The position numbers and the translations under genes were made by a program. Under the pieces are notes generated by a model, which worked only from the letters and a program-made list of their open reading frames with translations, made no database searches and was not told where the DNA came from. A stretch of 64,000 nt of DNA from Euglena gracilis (lineage: Eukaryota; Euglenida; Euglenophyceae; Euglenales), in assembly GCA_039621445.1 (NCBI GenBank), contig CP154956.1, positions 86,189,291 to 86,253,290 of the forward strand, written 5' to 3'. This document shows positions 32,874-44,742 of this stretch, piece after piece (positions within the stretch are counted from its first letter, which is position 1; each line of letters starts with the position of its first letter).

Positions 32874-34498
32874 ATTTGATCCCATCGTTTTTAATTTCAA
32901 AACCAGAAGGGGGAACAACCAAGTGGAGAATGATCAGCGACTGCAGAGAACTGAATCAGCAGTTTCAGGTAAAACCTTTCAAGCTGGATCATATCCAGCA
33001 CTTTTTTCCAGTTTTGGAAAAAGGCCACTGGGCAGCAAAAATAGACCTGAAGGATGCCTATTTCCATATTCTACTAAGTCCAGGCCTAAGGCCATTTTTA
33101 AGGCATCAGGTGGGGGGGGCAGACCTGGGAATTTCAAACAGGCTGCTTTGGGCTAAATGTAATACCCCAAATTTTCATGTCAGTCATGAAAACTTTCGAA
33201 AAGCTGTGGAGAAAAAGGGGCATCCAGGTCTTTATTTACCTGGACCACATTTTGCTGGTGGCCTCCACCCAAAACACTTTACAAAATCACCTGAACACAG
33301 TCCTCAAAGATTTGCTGAATTCAGGGTTCAAAATCAATGTGAAAAAGTCCACCCTGCAGCCCACCCAAGTGGTAACCCATCTGGGTTTTAAACTAAACTT
33401 CCAGGAAGGAAAGCTGAAGGTGCCCCTCCCAGAAATCCAAAACCATAAAAAAGGAGCTAGGAAAAGTTGTGAAAAAAGATTACATGTCAAAAAGGCAGCT
33501 GGCTGCCATTTTGGGCCAAATAAGATGCAACCTAACGGCCCTGCCCTTTTTAAGGGCTTTTACAGACACCCTGGCAATTTTTTGGTGGCAAAGTCCACAG
33601 CCCCCTAGGACTCAAAACACCCCATTTCCCAGGAAATCAAGGCCCAATTAGGGGAAATAAAAATTCTGCTGGACACCTGGGGGGGCAGACCCTTCTCTCA
33701 AAATGCAACCAGAGAGGTGCACTCAGACAGCAGCACCCATGCCTGGGGGGGGGGCTGGACATCAATACAGGAGAACTTGTTCAGGAATTTTGGAGAAAAG
33801 ACTCCATTTTACACATTAATGTAAAGGAGCTGAGTGCAGCTATCAGCACTGTAAAAAGTTTGAGCAAACCTGGAGAAACTGTTTCTTTGTCAGTGGAGAA
33901 CCAGGTAATTTACTATTACTTAACAAAAGGAGAGGGCAGAAAGGACCCCTTCAACAAAATGCTAAGACCATTTTTCAAATGGTGCATGGAAAAACAAGTA
34001 AACCTTCAAGTGAACTGGGTACCTTCAAAAGAATGCCTGGCAGACCCCATAAGCAGATGGGAAATGGACTGGGGGGATTACTCCTTAGACCCCCAACTTT
34101 TTCACTGGCTCAGACTGCAATTCAAAGATTTCATAAATCTGAAAACAGATATTTTTGCCTCCCCAGGCAACAAAAAACTGCCCCAATTTGTGGCCAGGTG
34201 GCCCCATTGGGAGGCCACAGCAGTAAATGCATTACAATGTCCACTGGACAACATGGGGGATCTTTATGCAAACCCCCCCTGGTCAATAATTCAACAATTT
34301 CTACCCAGGTTGAAAATGTTTCCCCAGACCAAAGTTTTGATGGTCACCCCCTACTGGGATTCAGCCACTTGGTGGCCCCAATTAATAAAAATGAAAGTCC
34401 CAGGGACCCCCTGCCTGAAAATAACCCCCTACAGGGGCATGTTCACCAACTGCAGGGGGGAAAAATGCCACCCCCCAGGTGGCCCCTGTTTTGCTTGA
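32874..34498 (+). pseudogene. DIRS-1 reverse transcriptase/RNase H (inactive)
   Basis: After the TRIM insertion the RT resumes with LISKPEGGTTKWRMISDCRE, EKGHWAAKIDLKDAYFHI (motif A Asp kept) and, in another frame, RGIQVFIYLDHILLVAS. The YxDD box is YLDH, so the second catalytic aspartate is lost (GAC to CAC; DIRS 2 keeps YLDD). RNase H and the DIRS tail follow: VNWVPSKECLADPISRW, then DIFASPGNKKLPQF and LYANPPWSIIQQF. At least three frame changes occur (near 33160, 33470 and 33800). Confidence 0.8.
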
Positions 34499-35227
34499 TT
34501 TGCTCAGGCAAATTTTGGTGGGGAAACAAATTCAGGTTAAGACCATTAACGATTTCCTGGGGAGTAACCCCGGCCTAAAACGTTATCAGAGTGCTTTTGC
34601 ACTTCGGTGGGTCATTTTGGAACACATGGGGGTGCCCCCCCCTGAAGCCACCACAGACCAAGTGGCTGACGCTTTAATTCAATTATTCCAATTTTCCAAG
34701 GCCCAAGCCCGTAATGCATATAGTGCTATGCTTTTGATTCCTGGGTTTGGTGGGCTGAGATTCCACACCCTGTTAACCTCCTACAAGAGGCTTTGGAACC
34801 AGAACCTGGAAAAGTATGGGGCATTTTGGGATCCTCTCCCAATCCTCCTGGGGCTGGCAAAGGCGCCCATGCCCAGTGATATTTGTACATCGCGTACGCA
34901 ATTTATCTTTTGCTCACGAATCCTCTGTTTATACAGATCTTCCGACCTGGCACAAGTCAAACGAACCACCAGTGTGTTGGGTAGGGCACCCTACATTAAA
35001 ATTAAACGTAAAGGCCAAAAATTCCACAAGTGGGAAAGAGTTGTGTCCATTCCCCAGTGCCCACAAATAAGCCCTTTTCATTTAATGATGGGCTATGTGG
35101 CTGCCACACGTTTATTCGTGAGACCTGGGGGCCCCCTCCTGATTTCATTAAATCCCCCCTTCAGAGCCATAAGTGCAGACACCATTGCTTCTATTACAAA
35201 ATTTTTTTTGGCCAAACATGGGGTAAC
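34479..35227 (+). pseudogene. DIRS-1 tyrosine recombinase, N-terminal part
   Basis: The frame overlaps the end of the RT frame by 20 bases. It carries a SAM-like N-terminal region (LIQLFQFSKAQARNAYSAML), the first catalytic Arg in CLYRSSDLAQVKRT, KWERVVSIPQCPQISPFH and ISADTIASITKFFLAKHGV. It breaks where the LTR element inserted. The catalytic His, second Arg and Tyr lie after the insertion, at 43984-44120. Confidence 0.8.
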
Positions 35228-35647
35228 TGTGTACCAGGCAGCATGAACATGGCGTTGTGCATAGAAGCAGACTGCAGAATGTACAATGTCATGTTAGATA
35301 GTATCATTCCAGGTTCTGCAATACAAAATTGCAGAATTAGGAATGGCCTATCCTATCTCGTATCTGCCTTCCCTTTTCACAGGTGGTATTATTCTTTTGT
35401 TTCATCTGTCATTAGCCCAAAAGGGCAAACCAAGATTTCAAGTTCAAATCCCCGATAGGAGAACATTTGTGGAACTGAAGTTCCAAAATCACACCAGGTT
35501 TGCCTTGTGCTCTGCATAAGCCCAAAGGCAATAAAAATTAATAGTTAAGTGAAAGACTTTCTTTTTTGTTACTCTCCTGGTTCTGTTCCCACGGGGGGGT
35601 GTAAGTAGGCCGACAGGCTGTGGGAATAGAGTCAGGGGACGTACACT
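35228..35647 (+). repeat. 5' LTR of the Gag-only element
   Basis: 420 bp, flanked by the GTAAC duplication on the outside and the primer-binding site on the inside. Confidence 0.9.
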
Positions 35648-35657
35648 TGGTAGCAGA
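35648..35657 (+). promoter_or_regulatory. Primer-binding site
   Basis: TGGTAGCAGA follows the 5' LTR without a gap. It matches the 3' end of initiator tRNA-Met, the usual primer of LTR elements. Confidence 0.8.
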
Positions 35658-35999
35658 TTAGGTTTCTTTCCTACGCCCCTTCTCCCCCCCTTCTAAACAG
35701 GTGACTTCAAACAGTGAGTGGTGCTGAGCCTATAGGCTACAAAGCATCCACGAGCTGTTTGAAGCCAACTTCTAAGCACAGGTACGAGCTTCAGGAGGCT
35801 CTGGGTAGTATACGCTGCCACATCCTTCTAAGTTTGTTCCTTTGCTTACTTTTTGGGGTTTCTTGTGTTTGTTTCTGCAAATAAAAATATGCAGAGCTCA
35901 AGCACCAACACACTCATTGATTACCAAGAATTGATAAGTTCTTTGAGAAGCACTTGTCATGAATTGTTGCAAGAGGAGTATACGCTCCAGTCCAGGTAT

Positions 36000-36420
36000 A
36001 CCCCAAGCTCTATAGAGCATCCCCACGCCAAAATTTCCAGCTCTATTGAGCATCCCCCACCCCAGTGGTTTCCAGCTCTATTGAGCACCCCCCCACCCCA
36101 GTTTTCAGCTCTATTGAGCATCCCCTTACCGTAATTTTCAGCTCTACCGAGCATTCCCCCACCCCGCTTTCCAGCTCTATCGAGCATTCCCCCCACAGCT
36201 CTATCGAGCAATCCCCCACCCAATGGGTGCCACACCTAACGGTGTCCAGCTCTATCGAGCATCCCCCAACAGTGGCCAGCTCTATCGAGCAATTACCTCC
36301 AACCCCCAGCTCTATAGAGCATTCCACCACCGTTCCCAGCTCTATCGCGCATTCCAACACCCAAAGGGTACAACACCTAACGGTATCAAGCTCCATCGAG
36401 CATCTCCCCACCCATGAGTT
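36000..36420 (+). repeat. Tandem AGCTCTATCGAGCATCCCC repeats in the Gag frame
   Basis: About a dozen units of 27-40 bp share the 14-base core AGCTCTATCGAGCA. They translate as SSIEHPPTP-like repeats in one frame and LYRAFHHRSQ-like in another. The core contains a short hairpin (CTCTATCGAG). Confidence 0.85.
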
Positions 36421-39018
36421 TCCACACCCAACGGTGTTTGATTTAGGCGATAACCCCGCTGCGCAATGGGTGCAACGCCTATCGGCGTGTGGCTCTATCG
36501 AGCAACCCATCGCCCAGTGTGATTATCAAAGTCACGCATCTTGTTGTATTTCCCTGCATCAGGATGTCTCAACGGTGCTTACAGGCTCAATTGACAAACA
36601 ACCCACTGATGTGGTACACCGCATGCTGGCATGGCCCCCTAAGGAGGACACACCCGCACAAAACTCTCAGAGACTGAGCGAAAATTTGTGTGAGATGCAA
36701 TCCAGCAATGATGCGGCATTTTTGCACAAGCAACATAGTTTGCAAAATTTGTTTACAAAAGTGAAGCCAACAACAGCACTTTTTGAGCACAAAAATCCTG
36801 ATACGGGAGCTTTTGTTACCTTGGAGCAGTTCGATACCTTAGCTGCTGCATTCCAGGAAGCGCAATAGCGCATTACGCAAATGAGCCGTGAATCAGCAAA
36901 TTTTCACCTTATGCACACCCAACCTGGTGAAGGTTTCGCTTCCAGCACTTATGTGCAGCAATTGGAGGAAAGACTTTCCCGGTTGGAGCGAAAACCATGT
37001 AGGTGTGGTGAAAATTCTGCTGAAATAACAAGTTCTTACGCCCATATCGCGAATATCGCAAGCAAGCAGGATGCTTACCACAAACGGTGGCAGAATACTG
37101 TTGTTGACATCCAAACCGCAATTGCGGAGTTGCAAAACCGCAATGCGGTACCATGTCCACATAATTTAGAATTTCAGCGATTTTCTGCAGATATGCGTGA
37201 TGAAAATAACCAAGTCAGGAAAAAATTTTGTGACAGTCCGATACGGACCGAGGAAACAGAGAACCAGCAAGTCAAAAACTTGCAGAAAGAGTTCTCAGCG
37301 CTATCCGCGCAAGTTTCGGTGTTCTTGGAACAGCCAATGGCTGAAAACGTGCGGAATTCGCAAAATACCCCTCCTTCAAAACCATCTCCACAACTGGAGT
37401 CTATTTCCGAAGCCGTGCACACTCTAGCTGTGCGACTACGGGAATTGGAAGGTGGTTTTGGAAAAATTTTTGCAAGATTTCCGGTCTTTTTCTGACAAAA
37501 TCCCTCTTCTGGACGATATGTCCAAACACCGCAGGCGTATTAAGCGCATGAAGGAAGATATTGGTGCAATCACCGATCATCTGAAAATTCTGGATGATTT
37601 GGAGAAAATTTTTTTTGACTTTACAGAGAATTTGGATCAAGTACACGCACAATTGCGTTTTTTACAACAAAAACCCGATATGGGTGTTGTAGGCACACTT
37701 GCCGCAGATTCCAGCTCCAAAAGCGCTAATAGCGCACCTGTGGTAGAGCCTATTGGCACGTTCCCACAAAATTACGATTCTGCTCATGCAGTGGTCCCTC
37801 CCCCAGCGGTACCAGTCCCAATGGACCGTTTTTTGGATGATGGGGTTGGTTATCAAGAGAAAGCCAAGTGAAACCCTCAAAGAAATCGAAAAATTTGGGA
37901 ATATGAACTTTGTCGCGGTATGAGCCGCACTCACGAAAATGGTATTGATCCTGAGATGCATCAGCATCACCATTCGCGCATTCGCGATTCACCAAGTTTG
38001 CAAGGTACCTATGGTACACCAAGTGGAATATTGAAGGCGCATTCGCAAAATACACCCAAAAGTACACTTGGTGCAACCACCGAGGTACCCGGGAATCATC
38101 GCTATCGCGAAAAAGGTAAAGCCCCAATGGGACGGTGACCCAACAACATGGAAACAGTTTTTCCGAGATTGGGAATATTATTGGGATCTGAAAGGATCAA
38201 CCCATAACGGAAACCCGGAGGTGACCAAAATGGAATTCATAGATTGTCTACCAAAAGACGAAAAGGAACGCGCCAGACAATTGGTCATTCGCGGGCGCAT
38301 TTCTTTTCAGGATTTGGTTGAGCAATATGCTTCATCGTGTTCCAGTTTGGTTTCCAGAATCACTCTGGAGAAAAAATGGCGGCAATATGCCCCACATGAC
38401 CGAAAATGGAGGTCGATAGACCTATGGTACTCAAAATGGCTCAGTTTGGCAGCCGAAGTAGACGAGTTAGGCGAAACCCAAATGAAAGAGCAATTTGACG
38501 CAGTATTACTGCACTTTATACCCAAAATTATCAAAGAAATTCATCGCGAGGAACTCGCAGGACATTTTTTGACGCTCCATGAGCGATGGAACTATGTTTC
38601 CAAACAATTGAAGCTATCACAGCTTCTGGGATAAATCCGGTCGGCTTATACGAGCCACCCCACAGCAGGAATACCTGCTATCCAAGTTAGTTCTGTGAAA
38701 AAAGTGTCACGCTTATCACAAACCGCTACAGCGGAATCCAAATAGCGCAATTCGCGCTCTTCAAAAGAGTTTTCGGACAAATTGTGCTTTTTGTGTAACA
38801 AAAAGGGTCATATATCTTGCCATTGTCCAAATCCCGCAGCGCGAAAGTGCAACGCAAGCCCAAGAGGATCAGCCTCACAAAGCAGTTCTCGTTTTTCACA
38901 AAATGCGCATTCGCAAAAATTAAAAATATCGATCACGATCCACATGTTCACTGTGCGGATCCACCAAACACCCCTCACCCAAATGTCGCTATGCGACTCC
39001 TCCCCACCCAAGCCATAG
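36065..39018 (+). pseudogene. Gag of the TR-GAG element (degenerate)
   Basis: Pieces lie at 36065-36868 and 36881-37495 (same frame, separated by a TAG), 37452-37871, 38068-38634 and 38782-39018. Order: SSIEHPP repeats, coiled-coil-like stretches (LEERLSRLERKPC and later), a capsid-like domain (WKQFFRDWEYYWDLKGS to HERWNYVSKQLKLSQLL), then a CCHC knuckle CFLCNKKGHISCHC. The CCHC and capsid-like layout supports Gag. One internal stop and at least two frameshifts make this copy defective, unless the stop is read through. Confidence 0.75.
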
Positions 39019-39019
39019 C

Positions 39020-42000
39020 CATCGCGATATGACTCGCAGTTCAAAACATCACACTTCAGCCAAAAGGCATAAGGTAGGTCAACGAACAACCTCTATTGAG
39101 GATTATCACCCGGCTTCGGGCAGGGAGGGGGATGATACCCCACGTAACCAAAGGGATCATCCCTGCTTTAGCGCTCATAAATTCAGAGACGTATATGCGT
39201 CAAGAAAGTCAATGGCTGATATGGCCACCGGTTCGGATTTTGAGTAAAGACACCCGAAACCCAGGGATGCGGACTACAGAGGGTACTAGAAAGGAGGTGA
39301 CAGGAGTCATGACCCTAGTTATCCCCTGCCCAGTATCCTTTCTGATCATCGTTCCAGGATTTTCCTGTGTCCCCGCTCAAAATTCTGCCAAATTTTTGAC
39401 ATATAGACAGTTTTGTGTTTCCGGTTGTGGTGCATCATGGGATACGCCATGAATGACCTTGTGGTTGAATGGATTTACGCTCCAGGAATGCACACAGCTC
39501 CACAAACTTCTTTCCCCCCCCAAAACTCCCACTACTCATTATTTTTACATACCGTTTTCGATTGCAGCAATACCGTTTTCTACAACACCAACACCGTTTT
39601 CAACCAAGGGGTAAAGAGAAAGTGCCCCCCCTACCCGGCGCAGATCCACAAACGTTCCACATGCGGTAGGGGTAACAAGTAGCTTAACCCCCAACGTTTC
39701 ACTGGGTTCCAAGACGAAAGCCCTAAGGCCTGAAATTCGAATGGTGTGGAGTAGTCGCCCAGCTGCTTTCATTTTTCGTTAACCACCAGGTTTGTCGATT
39801 GCAGACAATTCTGTACACCCCCCGCAGCTCAAATTCGCATACAATTTTTCCTACACACTCCACCCCCCCCAGACCAACATGTGCGACAAGGACAACTACT
39901 CAGCACCTCCCCCCAAGGTGTGCACTCTAGGAGAAATTTCCACACAACCAACAACCAAACACAAAAGGAAATGACTGAAACCAAACTAACCACCACCCCC
40001 GGGCCTATGGCGCCCCCGCCACTCAAGCGCATATGGCACCCACCCCCCCCCCCCCCCCCCCAAGCGCCTTTGGCGCCTCCCTGCGCAAAGTGCGTACAGC
40101 ACAGACGCTGCCCCTATGGCGCCACCAACCCTTGCGCATGGCGCCCCCCCCCCCCGCGCTATATGGCGCCCCCAACCACCGCGCCTATGTCGCTCACACC
40201 CCCGCGCATATTGCGCTCCCCACGCGCACAGCGCTCATCGCATGCATATTGTTTTGCACGCCGCGCATAGCGCATACCTCCTCACCGCGCATATTGCGCA
40301 GCCCGCAAACATCCCCCCCACAAGATGCGCCCCCGACGCGCCTCCCACCCGTGCATAGCGCAAATCTCGCACAGTTGCGTATATCTTACAAATGGGTATC
40401 TGCCCAAACCAACTGTATTCTTTTGGGAATAAGTCCCAAAGATGTTTGTGTACATATTTCACAATGGCATTTTTGTTGCTGATTTGCAAACCACATGCTC
40501 AAAATGCAGATTTGGTTTACTTAAGCAACAAAAGTGGCCATCCCACCTTCTTTGACCACGAACTTGTTGGTCAAATTGGCGAACACCAAAGGTGTTTTGA
40601 GCATTCAAGCGCACAGTTGCGCTCACTCCACAGTTATTTGCAAGAACACAAGGTGTGTGACAAGTTTTTGGGATACATTGCAAATACTGCATTTTTCCCA
40701 TGGACTTGCACAGCTTTGTGAAGAACAGCTATTTTGTGAACAAAATGGCCTTTTTCTTATTGGTGGAGTGAATCCCGATAGGGAAATAAGTTGAACTCCT
40801 TGAGAAAATCTGCAACATAGTTGCCCCCCCAAAAAATGAAGAAAATTCATTCAAACATGCATTTTTTTGGACTTGACCACTTAGCCTTAGGTCTATGTGA
40901 CCAATACACCCTATGATGTGCAAGGCCTATGGGCCATTACCCACGTGGTCCATGGGTCCATAGGACCAATTTGCACAAATTGCAAGGACAAAAAGGACCA
41001 AAGGTCCACAAATCCATATTATAAAGTGAAAAGTCCATAGGACCTCAAAAAATGGCACAAAAAGCCATATCACATTGCTGAAAGTGGCTGAATTGGCCAA
41101 AACAAGCCAAATAGGCTAGTTTTATGCAGATTTGCATAAGTGTCACTTTGGCATAGCCTCAAAACCACCACAAAAGCTTCAAAATTTCTGGCACCTCGTA
41201 CCATGAGGTTTTGACTGTATGTAGTAGTGCGTATGAGATAGAAACCAAAAGTTGTCTTTGTAGAATAAATTATGGGAGCTCATAGCAAAAGCTCACTCAC
41301 ACAGGCAAAAGATCAAAGACGTATCTCAGCGCCTGTAGCTGGCCGATAGGCCATGTTACCCCTCATTCGCAAGCTCGTTCGATGAGCCGTCCAGCGGTGC
41401 AAACAGATCGCTGTAACTCTTGTAACTCTGCACGGTACTCTTTTCTGAGGAGATCGTGAAAAATTGAATTAAGCCCAGCCAATCCGGCCAAAAGCCAAAT
41501 TTTGAGCCAGATCTTGTACGATCGTGTACCAGACTGGCAAATCAGCCTGAAAGGCTTCTATACTGTTCCCTACATCGTTTCTGATGGCTAATTACCATTG
41601 GTTACCAGAGTGGCTAATGGCCGTTTTTTAATACCTTTGGCAGCATTCTGCCCATTACCTCCTCTGTATGGGCCATTAGGCCTGGTACAGTTCAGAGGGC
41701 TATAGCACACAATTTGGAGTCATCCCGACTCACTTTGTGCAAATGAGCACTTTGTGCAAATTTTCATTTAAATCATTGATTTTCTGCAATTTTTGGTGAT
41801 TTTTCCCTATTCTGGCACTCATATCCCTAATGGGAGTCATCTTGAGGCACTATGCCAGAATGGAATGCAAAGGGATATGCTGATAATGGCAATTTTTCCT
41901 TTGCTCAAGATGTCATAGACATGTTTTACTTGTATTTTTAAGCGTATTTTTGCTTTTTTTGCGATATTTTTGCACAATTTTACAGCTTTTTGGGTGATGT

Positions 42001-43553
42001 GGTGTTATTAGACACCCAAATCCCACAATCTGTACAACAACAAACATGCAGTGTTATTGGATACTCTCAACAAGCACTATGTGCACTTGGCAATTGCAGT
42101 CTTAAATGACTCAAAATGCAACAAAGTTGCACTTTTGGTGACAAAAATGCAATTCTCGACGCAGAATCTGCATTTCTGCCCTAAATCCTGACAGGGATTT
42201 CCCTAAAAATCTGACAAAAGTCAGTATTTCTCAGTGGCATAGTCACAAATGGTGAGACTTTGTCATATTTGTAGTATTTTTTTCTGCTTACCACACTGAC
42301 GGCATTCTTGCCCCCCCCCCACTTTATTCAGTGGGACCCCTTACCGAAATAATTCGGAACCCCCCCACTTCATTCAGTGGGATCCCCTTACCGATATAAT
42401 TCGGAAGACCCAAAGGTCATCATGTGCAACACCAATGGTGTCATTCTGCAAGGTTTATAAGAACCATAACTCAAAAATGGTGAAATCCGGCTTTTTGTGA
42501 TGAATTTCACCGCAGTGGAACAATGTTCCATCCTTTACGTGCATTCACAGTTCATTTGCGGTTTTTCAAAGTGGTATAAGCCACACCAACCACAGTTGTT
42601 CTGTGAATTGGCAGCAGCCTGCCACAATTCCGCATTTTTTCTGCGGTTGTTCACCTCAGTATGATCTTTTTGGCAATATGCCGAATTTTTTTGATTCGGG
42701 TATACACCCAGTAGTATTAAGTGCCATGCATATTCCGCAAGGCAATTTTTCTGGGCGATAAAGCCTACCCCCCCATTATTTTTGGCTAATGCCAACCCTT
42801 CAGCCTAAAGGCTGCACACCCAAGGCACAAATGCCAAATCTACAGTTTTTAGGGCTACTGCCCGCTATTCTGAGGTATACGCCTCTGGGGATACCCCATC
42901 GACAACACCGTGCTCGCGCTGCACTGTGAAGACTTCACAGCGGTATATGCCGCCAGTAAGAAGACGCACAGCGTACAGCGCAGACACCGTAATAATAAGC
43001 TCAACTTGTTACTTTTCGGCCTTAAGGCCCCAATAAGACTGCCAGACAGCAAAAATTCTGCCTCGGGTCTTTTGACCAGCCCCCTACTCCTCTCCCGTTT
43101 CCCCCCCGGGCAAAATCGCTGTCGCCGGCAGTTGGTTTTGTAAATAGGCCTTCCTCCCTGGTCAGGTATGACTGGCCAGGTGCCCCTCCTTCCACACACT
43201 ACCCTTCAATCTTTTCCGATTATGGAATGAGACCTCCCCGCGTGTCATAGACACACCCCAAACCGGGTGGATGGGACTTTCTGGAATGGAAACCTTCCAG
43301 CCCCACTTTCCAAGCGGGCTCTTCCACTTCCACCCCTTTACCGCAAGAAGTAGTTAGCCGCATAAGCGGGTAAACTCTTTTGCGCGTTTTGCATTTTTGG
43401 CTTCCCCTCTCTTCCTTCCTTCCCTTTCTCGTTTTTTACCTTGTGATGGAGAAGCAGACCCAAGATATGCTTTCCTGGTGTATGTTCCTCTATCTCACGG
43501 CCTTGCCTGTGTCCTTGCTGGCCTGGTCCAGTAAGGAAATCGGGCAAAGCCCT
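39020..43553. other. Non-coding, hairpin-tiled interior of the TR-GAG element
   Basis: No pol or env-like frame is visible over 4.5 kb. Short inverted repeats with 4-8 bp arms and 3-8 base loops follow one another closely. Examples: GCGCATATTGCGC (40205), GGACCAAAGGTCC (40997), TGGCTGAATTGGCCA (41086), TATGCAGATTTGCATA (41125), TGGAACAATGTTCCA (42517), AGCCTAAAGGCT (42802) and GGCACAAATGCC (42824). A 50-bp unit with CATTCAGTGGGA...AATTCGGAA occurs twice (42325-42405). Confidence 0.7.
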
Positions 43554-43563
43554 GGGAGGGGGA
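43554..43563 (+). promoter_or_regulatory. Polypurine tract
   Basis: GGGAGGGGGA lies immediately before the 3' LTR, the expected plus-strand primer. Confidence 0.8.
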
Positions 43564-43983
43564 TGTGTACCAGGCAGCATGAACATGGCATTGTGCATAG
43601 CAGCAGACTGCAGAATGTACAATGTCATGTTAGATAGTATCATTCCAGGTTCTGCAATACAAAATTGCAGAATTTGGAATGGCCTATCCTATCTCGGATC
43701 TGCCTTCTCTTTTCACAGGTGGTATTATTCTTTTGTTTCATCTGTCATTAGCCCAAAAGGGCAAACCAAGATTTCAAGTTCAAATCTCCGATAGGAGAAC
43801 ATTTGTGGAACTGAAGTTCCAAAATCACACCAGGTTTGCCTTGTGCTCTGCATAAGCCCAAAGGCAATGAAAATTAATAGTTAAGTGAAAGACTTTCTTT
43901 TTTGTTACTCTCCTGGTTCTGTTCCCACGGGAGGGTGTAAGTAGGCCGACAGGCTGTGGGAATAGAGTCAGGGGACGTACACT
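43564..43983 (+). repeat. 3' LTR of the Gag-only element
   Basis: 420 bp, nearly identical to 35228-35647, followed by the GTAAC duplication. Confidence 0.9.
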
Positions 43984-44581
43984 GTAACCCCCATGTGTGG
44001 GGGGCCCACTCCACCAGAGGGGCCGGAGTTGGTTAACTCAGAAAATTGGGCCTTTCTGCCCAAGAAGTTTGCAAAACTGGCCAGTGGAGGGGAGTGGAGG
44101 CTTTTACAGCCCATTATCAAAGAGTTGGTGCCCAAGGTTCCCTGGAAAATGCCCTGGCCCCCCAAATTTCAGTGCACAATCAGGCCTCACAAGGGCAAAG
44201 TGCGGAGCCCGAGGTGTCTCGTACTCCCTCGAGGAAAACCGACAAGGGAGGAAGGGACACTGAGGGCGAAGCACAAAGACCTTGTGAGCCCGACCCCCCC
44301 ACCCGTAAAAAAAAATTTGTGTTCAAAAGCCCTCGGTCAGAGAGCGGGGGCCGGGGGGGGGAGAGGGGGGGGGACCCCCCCAAGGGGCAAGAAGTCACGT
44401 CGCCAAGTCGGAGCAGCATCGTCAGCCAACTCCGGCGAGGCGACACTAAGCAGTGACTCCTAACCCAACGCAGCAAACAATCCAAACAACACCGCCGGCG
44501 AGCAAGGCATGGCCTCACAAGGTCTTTGTGCTTCGCCCTCGATGTCCCTTCCTCCCTTGTCGGTTTTCCTCGAGGGAGTAC
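43984..44581 (+). pseudogene. DIRS-1 recombinase C-terminus and right terminal repeats
   Basis: After the LTR the recombinase continues with AHSTRGAGVG (catalytic His-x-x-Arg), then a TAA, then GLSAQEVCKTGQWRGVEAF and TAHYQR with the catalytic Tyr near 44114. The terminal structure follows: the complementary internal region (44190-44290) and the right inverted repeat (44405-44581). Confidence 0.75.
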
Positions 44582-44742
44582 AATTTGCCATTGTGAGGCC
44601 ATGCCTTGCTCGCCGGCGGTGTTGTGTGATTGTTCGTTGTGCTGGGTTAGGCGTCTCCCCTTAGTGCCTTTCTTCGCCGGAGTTGGCTGATTCCTAATCT
44701 TGCCCTTCGACACGGAAGAATACAGAAACTTGAAGAACAGAG

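Larger units (their letters stand above)
35228..43983 (+). mobile_element. Gag-only LTR retrotransposon (TR-GAG type), 8.76 kb
   Basis: LTRs of 420 bp (35228-35647 and 43564-43983) begin TGTGTACCAGGCAGC and end GGGGACGTACACT. I count about 8 differences (roughly 98% identity). The duplication GTAAC is exact (35223-35227 and 43984-43988). The only protein-coding signal is Gag with a CCHC knuckle; no protease, RT or integrase is visible in 39.0-43.5 kb. Such Gag-only elements (TR-GAG) are known in plants and depend on autonomous relatives. It splits the recombinase gene of DIRS 1. Confidence 0.9.
29439..44581 (+). mobile_element. DIRS-type retrotransposon 1 (split by two LTR elements)
   Basis: The left terminus carries GACACCTCGGGCTCCGCAC twice, then CTTTGCCCTTGTGAGG. 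The right terminus (44405-44581) is its inverse, ending CCTCGAGGGAGTAC. An internal region (44190-44290) is complementary to the junction of both ends, the layout expected of DIRS elements that integrate by tyrosine recombinase. Order: gag-like region, reverse transcriptase with RNase H, then the recombinase. Insertions at 31207-32873 and 35228-43983 interrupt RT and recombinase. Frameshifts and a mutated RT motif show it is dead. It abuts DIRS element 2 directly, head to tail. Confidence 0.85.

Noticed and set aside
35400-35470. Pol III A/B-box-like motifs in the LTR (TAGCCCAAAAGG, GTTCAAATCCC)
   Set aside because: Spacing is roughly right, but the A box is poor and one change in the 3' LTR disrupts the B box. 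It is probably chance.
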